Below, piece after piece: positions 1 through 4,810 of a stretch of 5,162 nucleotides of DNA. This stretch comes from Phycisphaerales bacterium (GTDB taxonomy: Bacteria > Planctomycetota > Phycisphaerae > Tepidisphaerales > Tepidisphaeraceae), in the NCBI GenBank assembly GCA_003153655.1, contig PMAK01000247.1:1-5162 (forward strand), read 5' to 3'. Positions within the stretch are counted from its first letter, which is position 1, and every line of letters begins with the position of its first letter. Both the position numbers and the translations under genes were made by a program. A model generated the notes under the pieces. It did no database searches, was not told the DNA's origin, and saw only the letters and a program-made list of their open reading frames with translations.

Positions 1-2
1 CC

Positions 3-245
3 CCATCCCGCAAAAATGGCTCAACCAAACTCCGCCCCGAAACCGCCGCTCATCCGATCGACACCACTCCCACCCTCGCCCCCAGCCACCAGTTCGGCGA
101 TCACGGCGCAAACCTCTGCCACTTCGTCGATGTGGTCCAAAACAGAGCCGCCCCAATCAACACCCCCCAGGACGGTGTCCACATGATCAAAATCATTTCC
201 GCGCTATACGCCTCCGCCCAGTCGGGCACCGAGATTCGCCTGTAA
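3..245 (+). CDS. Gfo/Idh/MocA-family oxidoreductase, C-terminal fragment
   Basis: The window opens inside a reading frame that runs for 80 codons to a TAA at 243-245. The tail reads NLCHFVDVVQNRAAPINT, then a QDGVHMIKIISALYASAQSG segment and a final TEIRL. This is the typical end of Gfo/Idh/MocA proteins: an N-L-x-H-F-V-D helix, a short loop carrying the 'restrict to N targets' proline-rich stretch, then a helix ending in A-L-Y-x-S-A-x-S-G. These are NAD(P)-dependent oxidoreductases acting mostly on sugars and cyclitols, and are highly expanded in Planctomycetota. The Rossmann NAD-binding half and the catalytic lysine lie upstream of the window, so the substrate cannot be named. The first residues are at the cut edge. 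Family assignment is by recognised motif only. Confidence 0.8.
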   Translation, partial: PSRKNGSTKLRPETAAHPIDTTPTLAPSHQFGDHGANLCHFVDVVQNRAAPINTPQDGVHMIKIISALYASAQSGTEIRL

Positions 246-270
246 GCAGAACATCTTCGATCGATCGCCT

Positions 271-303
271 CCCATCAAAGCCTTCGGAGCTCGCTCCCAA
301 GGG
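271..303. repeat. Dispersed hairpin element, copy 1
   Basis: This 33-base unit matches 609-641 at 29 of 33 positions. Its core folds as an imperfect stem, with 282-290 pairing to 293-301 (one C-C mismatch at 285/298). The T284-A299 pair corresponds to an A-T pair in copy 2, so the difference is compensatory. It lies 25 bases after the stop of the upstream oxidoreductase gene. No T-tract follows, so it is not a standard intrinsic terminator, though it could stabilise a 3' end. The element belongs to no family I can name. Confidence 0.65.
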
Positions 304-361
304 CAGTCCCCACGGTTTCACTGGACAAGAACACCACCAACAAATTCCAACTTTACCCTTA

Positions 362-397
362 ATTTCGGAAAAGGGGACGATTTCGGAAAAGGGGACG
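362..397. repeat. Perfect tandem duplication of an 18-bp unit
   Basis: Two identical copies of ATTTCGGAAAAGGGGACG lie head to tail at 362-379 and 380-397, followed by TTCAACTTATT. The GGGGAC core resembles the GGGG-containing heads of REP-type palindromic repeats that are mobilised by REP-associated tyrosine transposases (RAYTs). No such transposase gene is in this window, and no clear palindrome surrounds the unit. The duplication is seen directly; the link to REP/RAYT elements is inference. Confidence 0.75.
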
Positions 398-608
398 TTC
401 AACTTATTGGTTCATTCCTCAGCACATCAACCGCGCAATCTTTCAAAAAAGACCAAATTCCCAGCGGAATTCCCAAACATTGCTAATCCGCTCTCCCAAA
501 AATAATTCCTCCCCGATTTCCCCAAAACACGACCAAAACCTTCACCCCAGGGACTCGATAGTAGAGGGGTAACACTTTTTCTCACATACACCATTGCGAT
601 CAATTTTC

Positions 609-641
609 CCCATCAAAGCCTAGGGAGCTTGCTCCCTAGGG
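609..641. repeat. Dispersed hairpin element, copy 2
   Basis: This is the second copy of the 33-base unit at 271-303. Here the inverted repeat is perfect: CCTAGGGAGC at 619-628 and GCTCCCTAGG at 631-640, separated by TT, so in practice it folds with a four-base loop. The hairpin is flanked by a 10-base direct repeat, AATTTTCCCC, at 602-611 and 644-653. The second of these overlaps the TTTT that follows the stem on the plus strand, which makes it weakly terminator-like. It lies far from any gene end, so a mobile or structural repeat is the more likely reading. Confidence 0.7.
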
Positions 642-684
642 AGAATTTTCCCCTAGCCATCCAACAAAAGTCAGGAAAAATGCT

Positions 685-702
685 CGCGTCGACCAATTCC
701 GC
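685..702 (-). other. tRNA-Leu-like D-arm fragment
   Basis: Read on the minus strand this stretch is GCGGAATTGGTCGACGCG, one base different from GCGGAATTGGTAGACGCG, a common D-arm of bacterial tRNA-Leu. In one frame it translates to A-E-L-V-D-A, the string typical of false proteins called over tRNA genes. No anticodon arm, long variable arm, T-arm (GGTTCGAN-type) or matching acceptor stem is found downstream on that strand, so there is no intact tRNA. It may be a remnant or a chance match. Confidence 0.25.
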
Positions 703-801
703 GCACCCACAGGAAAAAATGCATCCTCGAAGCCCTCGATCCATCGCCCAACCGTCGCCCCCGCCTTCCAGCGGCGCAACCTCCCGGGGGTGGGTGGGGC
801 C

Positions 802-905
802 TTCTGGGACCCATTGGGACCCTTTACTAAACCTTGCTCCCATTCGCCCGTCCAGGGGCACCCCCCCACCCCCCATATTGGGGACATTCTGGGGCACATT
901 GGGAC
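802..905. repeat. G-rich degenerate direct repeat
   Basis: The 19-base unit at 802-820 (TTCTGGGACCCATTGGGAC) recurs at 887-905 with 17 of 19 matches. The region between is strongly strand-biased, with a C-run at 861-874 feeding a short hairpin, CCCCA at 871-875 and TGGGG at 879-883. The pentamer GGGAC occurs four times (806, 816, 881 and 901). No gene explains the region. It could be a decayed short repeat array related to the GGGGAC tandem unit at 362-397, but that link is only a shared motif. Confidence 0.5.
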
Positions 906-1028
906 AATTCATCCATCACTCACCCTCGCTCTACTTTCTCGCGAAGCGCCCAGAACCATCCACAAAAAAATTCTGTTATCCTATCCCCCCGGCCGGGTAT
1001 TCATAAGCGAAAGAAAGGCGCAACAACC

Positions 1029-2603
1029 ATGAATGAAACCCTGAACCAATACATCCAAACCCGCTCGGCCGACGCATTCCGGCAGATCGTCGAAACCCAC
1101 ATCAATTCCGTCTATTCCCAATGCCTCCGCAAGCTGCACAACGTCGCGCTCGCGGAAGATGTGGCCCAGACCGTCTTCGTCACGCTCGCCCAAAAAGCCC
1201 CCAAGCTGCCGCCCAATGTTCTCCTCGAAGGCTGGCTCTTCACCACCACCCGCTTCTGCTGCTCCAACGCGCAGCGCGCGGCCGCTCGACGCAGCGCCGC
1301 CGAACATAAGGCCGCAACCATGCGAACTGAATCAACGATCTCCGCCGCCTCCGATCACGCCATCTCCTCCGAAACCGAAGGACTCCTCGACGACGCCATC
1401 GCCACCCTCCCCGACCGCGATCGCAACGCCGTCCTCCTCCGATTCTTCGGCGGCCAAAGCCTCCGCGAAGTCGGCCAAGCCATGGGCGTCTCCGAAGACG
1501 CCGCCCGACAGCGCGTCTTCCGCGCAATCGATAAACTCCGCGGCTACTTCAGCGCCAAGGGCGTCACCGCCGAATCCGCAACCGTCGCCGCATGGCTCGG
1601 CATGGCCGTCAAACCCGCCAGCGCCGAACTCGCCAAAAATGCCATCCATCTCGCCGTCGCCAAAGCCGCCGCCGCAACCACCGCATCCGGCACAAGCCTC
1701 TTGTCTCATCTGACCTGGATCTGGCCCAAAATCGCCGCCGGAATCGCCGCCTCCGTCGCCGTCACCGCCGCCGTGGTCGTCGTCAGCAACGGCCGCACGC
1801 CCAGCCCAACCCCCGCGCAGCGCCAACCCGCCCAAATCGCCGCCGCCGTGGCGACCGCCCCATTGCTCGCCGATGTCGCTGCCACGGATACCAAGACCCA
1901 GCCATCGGATCAATCCACGCCCGCCGATACGCTCAGAAAACTCTCAACGGCAGTTCAAAACAACGACCGCGCCGCCATCACCGAATGCCTCTGCGACGAC
2001 GGCAAAGATCCCGACGCCGCCGCGCTGGGCCGCGCCTATTTCATCGAACAAGCCGGCGTCTGGCATCTTCAGAAAGCCTGGCGAGACAAATTCAAAGCGG
2101 CCATGGATGTGCCCGGACTGAATTTCGAGGATTTCCCCGGCCACGGAACCTTTGAAACAATCCTCTCTCGCTGCGTCGATTATCCCTCGGGCCTCGAAGC
2201 CACCATCGATGGCGACACCGCTCAGATCCGCGTCCCGCTGCCGCGCGATGCGTTTTCTTCTCCCGGCCCAGGTCGGATCGCCGCACTCGAACGATGGTCC
2301 GGCGCAATGCTCGTCTTCAAGCAAATCGACGGCAATTGGAGACTCGACACCGAGCGAACATTCAACTTCATCGGCGGCGTCGCCCGACATCTCGGCAACG
2401 CCGACGACTCTCTGGCGATCGAGGCAAAAGTAGCGGTCGGCCTCGGTAACGGCCTCAACGCGATAGCCGCCGACATCGAAAGCCGGAAGCTTGGCACGCG
2501 TCAGCGGGTGATTGATGCCATCGTCGCCGCCGCGACAAAAGCGTTCAATGACGCTCGCGTCGATGGCAGCACCCTGATGACACTCCCAGTCATCGGCGGA
2601 TAA
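1029..2603 (+). CDS. ECF-type sigma-70 factor with membrane helix and C-terminal extension
   Basis: This 524-residue protein starts with a sigma-70 region 2 domain (about residues 8-80, with AEDVAQTVFVTLAQKA at 42-57) and a region 4 helix-turn-helix (about 120-175: LPDRDRNAVLLRFF, then SLREVGQAMGVSEDAARQRV). These recruit RNA polymerase and recognise the promoter -35. An Ala-rich linker follows, of the type seen after region 4 in planctomycete and verrucomicrobial ECF factors, then a hydrophobic segment at about 232-253 that looks like a membrane helix. A Pro/Ala/Thr-rich stretch (255-300) leads to an unrecognised domain (about 300-524). Its AMLVFKQIDGNWRLD strand pair is reminiscent of NTF2/SnoaL-like folds, but this is weak. 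The ATG at 1029 is chosen because AAAGG at 1014-1018 precedes it and sigma homology begins at once. The frame is open back to 834, but those 65 codons cross repeats. No anti-sigma gene is adjacent. Confidence 0.88.
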   Translation: MNETLNQYIQTRSADAFRQIVETHINSVYSQCLRKLHNVALAEDVAQTVFVTLAQKAPKLPPNVLLEGWLFTTTRFCCSNAQRAAARRSAAEHKAATMRTESTISAASDHAISSETEGLLDDAIATLPDRDRNAVLLRFFGGQSLREVGQAMGVSEDAARQRVFRAIDKLRGYFSAKGVTAESATVAAWLGMAVKPASAELAKNAIHLAVAKAAAATTASGTSLLSHLTWIWPKIAAGIAASVAVTAAVVVVSNGRTPSPTPAQRQPAQIAAAVATAPLLADVAATDTKTQPSDQSTPADTLRKLSTAVQNNDRAAITECLCDDGKDPDAAALGRAYFIEQAGVWHLQKAWRDKFKAAMDVPGLNFEDFPGHGTFETILSRCVDYPSGLEATIDGDTAQIRVPLPRDAFSSPGPGRIAALERWSGAMLVFKQIDGNWRLDTERTFNFIGGVARHLGNADDSLAIEAKVAVGLGNGLNAIAADIESRKLGTRQRVIDAIVAAATKAFNDARVDGSTLMTLPVIGG

Positions 2604-2662
2604 CGAATTAACTTTTCGTTTCCCGCGGCAGCCCTTATCCTGAATAACCGCGGAGAAAACCC

Positions 2663-3196
2663 ATGACAAAAACGCTATCCATCGCCGTCGCAATCCTGCT
2701 GTTCCTAACCCTGACTCCCAACCTCTATGCCGACGACTCCGTAACCCTCACCAGCCCCAACGGCCAATACAATCTAACCACCCCAAAGGGCTGGGGCTCG
2801 GCCGACTTCAAGGTGGACAACGTCCAGATCGGCGCCAGCAACCCGCATCGCGGCGAATATGCCGAGGTCGTCGCCGATCGTCAGGAAGACTACGCCGGCT
2901 CACTCAAGGAATTCGCCGAAGCCAAACGCGATACGATGGCCATGAGCCTCGACAACCCGCGACTCTTCCCCAGCCAGCGCCTCAAGATCAATAAACAAGA
3001 CGCCTATCGATTCGAAATCCACGGCCAACTCCCCGGCTCCAACGTATCGGTTGCGTATTGCCTCACCATCCTGGCAACAAAAACGCATTACATACAAATA
3101 ATAGGATGGACCGAAGAATCCCACTTCGCCGAAAACCGCCCGGAACTAAGTTCACTGGCTGAGGGATTCTCAGAAAAATCCGATGCCGATAAATAG
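2663..3196 (+). CDS. Small exported protein, PsbP/DUF1795-like
   Basis: The 177-residue product begins with a clear Sec signal peptide: a lysine at position 3, a hydrophobic core (LSIAVAILLFLTLT, 5-18) and a likely cleavage after LYA (23) before DDS. The mature part of about 154 residues opens with SPNGQYNLTTPKGW, the 'G-x-Y-x-L-x-x-P-x-x-W' strand that starts PsbP/DcrB/DUF1795-type domains. Later come a QDAYRFEIHGQLPGSNVSVAY strand pair, an HYIQIIGW strand, and a closing helix ending LAEGF, in keeping with that fold. The molecular role is unknown. GGAGA at 2652-2656 sits six bases before the ATG and supports the start. It lies 59 bases after the sigma factor gene on the same strand and may be co-transcribed, so it could report on or respond to the same envelope signal. 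Confidence 0.75.
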   Translation: MTKTLSIAVAILLFLTLTPNLYADDSVTLTSPNGQYNLTTPKGWGSADFKVDNVQIGASNPHRGEYAEVVADRQEDYAGSLKEFAEAKRDTMAMSLDNPRLFPSQRLKINKQDAYRFEIHGQLPGSNVSVAYCLTILATKTHYIQIIGWTEESHFAENRPELSSLAEGFSEKSDADK

Positions 3197-3202
3197 CCGC
3201 TG

Positions 3203-4012
3203 TCATCGATGATCGATCGTCACGGCATCCCCAACGCGCAATCGAAGTTTCTCAGCCGCCGACCCATCCCGAACCGCAATCTCCAGGAGTCCCGCGCTCC
3301 CGAACAACGCCAGCGCCTTTCCCGGCGCGGCATCCGCATACGTCCGCTTCATGCGTCCGATGTTCCTTCGCCCGATTTTCACCGATACGTTGCGGACTGA
3401 CTTCAGCGAATCGCTCGCAACATTCGTCGTCAGGTGCCGGTGAACTCCTGCTTCGTGCGCGTCACCCAATTTCACCGGCCGCTTTGCTGGAGCAACATCC
3501 AGCAGAATCGGATCATGAATCACGCGCGACAGTTCTCGCGGCTTTTTCCCCGCCGCCAACATTCCCGCAACCGGACCCATGAGATCCCGACCATGAAATG
3601 TATCACTCACTTTCCCGCTCGGCTTCCAGATGAGTTTGCTGATCTTTCCCGGCCCAAGCCGCCGCCATGCCCACGTAATCAATCCATTATCCGGACAAAC
3701 CACGATGCTCCCGCAAATCTCCACCAGAAGAATCCGCCGATCGCTGCCAACGCCCGGATCAACCACGGCCAAGTGCACCGCTCCGGCTCCAAATCCATCC
3801 ACCGCCCGCTCCAGCGAAATCGATCCGCAAAGCACATCTCCCGGCGGCACGCGATGCGTCACATCCACCAGCACCGCATTCGGCGACTCTCGCAAAATCG
3901 CCCCCTTCATCGCCGCCACATAGGCATCGGATAACCCGAAATCCGTTGTTAAGGTCACAATCGGATGTGCCGAATTCGGCTTATAGCTCATACTGGTATA
4001 GAATACTGACAT
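3203..4012 (-). CDS. S-adenosylmethionine hydrolase (DUF62 / SAM hydroxide adenosyltransferase family)
   Basis: The 269-residue protein shows the family's marks in order: IVTLTTDFGLSDAYVAAMKG (18-37), AVHLAVVDPGVGSDRR (78-93), CPDNGL (106-111), SDTFHGRD (136-143) and a C-terminal GSAGLLEIAV (238-247). Family members split SAM to adenosine and methionine using an Asp-Arg-His set, here D85, R92 and H140, all present. The usual D-x-F-G-N segment before L-x-T-N is replaced by G-V-H-R-H (189-193), removing residues that contact SAM in relatives. Length is normal. The first ATG (4012) lies in the same CATG as the pcm start; a second ATG at 3991 (Met8) leaves homology intact and follows a possible -10, so it may be the true start. 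The 3' end meets the exported-protein gene six bases away. Confidence 0.88.
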   Translation of the reverse strand: MSVFYTSMSYKPNSAHPIVTLTTDFGLSDAYVAAMKGAILRESPNAVLVDVTHRVPPGDVLCGSISLERAVDGFGAGAVHLAVVDPGVGSDRRILLVEICGSIVVCPDNGLITWAWRRLGPGKISKLIWKPSGKVSDTFHGRDLMGPVAGMLAAGKKPRELSRVIHDPILLDVAPAKRPVKLGDAHEAGVHRHLTTNVASDSLKSVRNVSVKIGRRNIGRMKRTYADAAPGKALALFGSAGLLEIAVRDGSAAEKLRLRVGDAVTIDHR

Positions 4013-4013
4013 G
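3989..4013. promoter_or_regulatory. Putative bidirectional, possibly leaderless promoter
   Basis: Between the two divergent genes lies an AT-rich patch containing TATAGAAT on the plus strand (3997-4004) and TATTCT on the minus strand (4005-4000). The short inverted repeat GTAT-AGA-ATAC (3996-4006) makes both -10 candidates overlap. The plus candidate has a TGG just upstream (3994-3996), partly like an extended -10. Transcription starting about seven bases downstream would begin at or next to the pcm ATG at 4011, and on the other strand close to the ATG at 3991, giving leaderless or nearly leaderless messages. No Shine-Dalgarno sequence precedes either ATG, which fits. No good -35 is visible for either side. 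Confidence 0.4.
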
Positions 4014-4667
4014 AATCAAGTTGGTGAAATAGCTCCTCAGGAGCAGATGATCCGGCAACAGATCATCGAACGAGGTATCCACGACGAACGCGTCATCGCC
4101 GCCATGCGGGCCATTCCGCGCGATCGCTTCTTTCTCCCCGACGCCCGCGAGTCGGACTTCGCCGACCGCGCCGCGCCCATCGGCCACGAGCAAACCATCA
4201 GCCAGCCATACATGGTCGCCCTTATGACCGCCCGCCTCCAGATCGCCTCAAACCACAAGGTTCTGGAGATCGGCACCGGCAGCGGCTACCACACAGCGAT
4301 CCTCTCCAAGCTGGCCGCCGAGGTCTATTCCGTCGAGCGCATCAAGCCCCTGCTGGATGCAGCGTTCGAGCGCCTTCTCTCTCTGGACATCCGCAACGCC
4401 CATTTCCGCTTCGGCGACGGCACCCGAGGCTGGCCCGAAGCCGCCCCGTTTGACCGCATCCTGATCACAGCCGGTGCTCCGCAAATCCCCGAAGCCCTGC
4501 TGAAAAGCCAATTAGCCGATGGCGGAATCGCCGTTGTTCCAGTCGGCCCCGCCGACGACCAAATGCTCATGGAAATCCACCGCGCCGGCGACAACCTGGT
4601 CAGCACGGACATCTGCGCCTGCCGATTCGTAAAACTCATCGGCGAAGAGGGCTGGGCGGAGCAATAG
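4011..4667 (+). CDS. pcm: Protein-L-isoaspartate O-methyltransferase
   Basis: This 218-residue enzyme transfers a methyl group from SAM to L-isoaspartyl residues in damaged proteins, starting their repair to aspartate. The family signature is clear: RGIHDERVIAAMRAIPRDRF (21-40), IGHEQTISQPYMVALMTARL (57-76), SAM-binding motif I VLEIGTGSGYHTAIL (84-98), the post-I acidic strand VYSVER (105-110), GDGTRGWPEAAPFDRILITAG (135-155), the VVPVGP loop (175-180) and CRFVKLIGEEGW (204-215). Its length suits a bacterial Pcm with a short N-terminal extension. The start at 4011 has no Shine-Dalgarno but fits a leaderless message. The alternative ATG at 4047 (Met13) has AGGAG three bases upstream and matches the E. 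coli Pcm N-terminus better. It diverges from the SAM hydrolase gene, and both use SAM. Confidence 0.95.
   Translation: MNQVGEIAPQEQMIRQQIIERGIHDERVIAAMRAIPRDRFFLPDARESDFADRAAPIGHEQTISQPYMVALMTARLQIASNHKVLEIGTGSGYHTAILSKLAAEVYSVERIKPLLDAAFERLLSLDIRNAHFRFGDGTRGWPEAAPFDRILITAGAPQIPEALLKSQLADGGIAVVPVGPADDQMLMEIHRAGDNLVSTDICACRFVKLIGEEGWAEQ
4039..4043 (+). promoter_or_regulatory. Shine-Dalgarno-like AGGAG for an alternative pcm start
   Basis: AGGAG at 4039-4043 lies three bases before an in-frame ATG at 4047. The spacing is shorter than usual. If used, Pcm would begin at Met13 with MIRQQIIERGI, where homology to other Pcm proteins begins, and the divergent genes would no longer share a start. Confidence 0.3.
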
Positions 4668-4718
4668 CCAGCGACTATCCTGTTGCTTAAATGCAACCCC
4701 GATGTAATCGGAACTTTC

Positions 4719-4810
4719 AGCCGCAAAGACGCAGAGCCATAGAGACAGACGCAGAGAATTCAATTAAATCTTCTCTGCGTCCTGCTCCGCGTCTCGGCGT
4801 CTCTGTGGCT
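4719..4810. repeat. 92-base imperfect inverted repeat between pcm and recG
   Basis: The left arm 4719-4758 and the reverse complement of the right arm 4771-4810 agree at 30 of 40 positions, with a 12-base AT-rich loop (4759-4770). The inner ten pairs (ACGCAGAGAA with TTCTCTGCGT) are perfect. The left arm also holds AGACGCAGAG twice, 20 bases apart (4727-4736 and 4747-4756). From memory, intergenic repeats built of GCAAAGACGCAGAG and TCTCTGCGTCTC phrases occur in many unrelated bacterial genomes, so this is probably a copy of a dispersed, non-coding element. No T-tract follows, so a terminator role for pcm is not supported. The right arm reaches into the possible recG start region. Confidence 0.75.

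Larger units (their letters stand above)
246..1028. other. 783-base gene-free region with several small repeats
   Basis: No open frame here looks like a real protein. The candidates translate to low-complexity proline- or glycine-rich strings across short repeats, and none has a recognisable motif or a good ribosome binding site. The stretch instead carries a dispersed hairpin element (two copies), an 18-bp tandem duplication, a G-rich direct repeat and a tRNA-like D-arm fragment, each listed separately. It presumably also holds the promoter of the downstream sigma factor gene. A TATCCT hexamer at 977-982 is a weak -10 candidate, but no matching -35 is visible. Confidence 0.6.

Noticed and set aside
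193..402. Minus-strand frame with a VPFSEI-VPFSEI repeat
   Set aside because: The protein repeat is only the translation of the 18-bp tandem duplication, and the frame overlaps the end of the oxidoreductase gene on the other strand.
613..912. Minus-strand frame of 99 codons in the gene-free region
   Set aside because: It translates the hairpin, the tRNA-like fragment and the G-rich repeats; the AELVDA string marks a false frame over tRNA-like sequence, and no protein family is recognisable.
834..1028. Extension of the sigma factor gene to the upstream ATG at 834
   Set aside because: The extra 65 codons are a proline/histidine-rich string across the G-rich repeat, have no sigma homology and no binding site for ribosomes. 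The ATG at 1029 has AAAGG ten bases upstream and sigma homology starts right after it.
1332..1913. Long minus-strand frame opposite the sigma factor gene
   Set aside because: A Gly/Asp-rich shadow caused by the C-rich third codon positions of the real gene; no domain is recognisable.
2602..2620. Small hairpin AACGAA / TTCGTT after the sigma factor stop as a terminator
   Set aside because: The stem has only six pairs, is AT-rich and no T-tract follows, so a terminator call is not supported.
1944..2693. 249-codon minus-strand frame opposite the sigma factor C-terminal domain
   Set aside because: It is open because of codon bias in the plus-strand gene, crosses the intergenic gap and the start of the next gene, and resembles no family I know.
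3196..3226. GATCGATC-rich stretch between the convergent genes as a bidirectional terminator
   Set aside because: The pairing has no loop or needs wobble pairs, there is no T-tract on either strand, and most of it is coding for the SAM hydrolase C-terminus.
4682..4697. GTTGC / GCAAC hairpin after pcm as a terminator
   Set aside because: A five-pair stem without a following T-tract is too weak to support.
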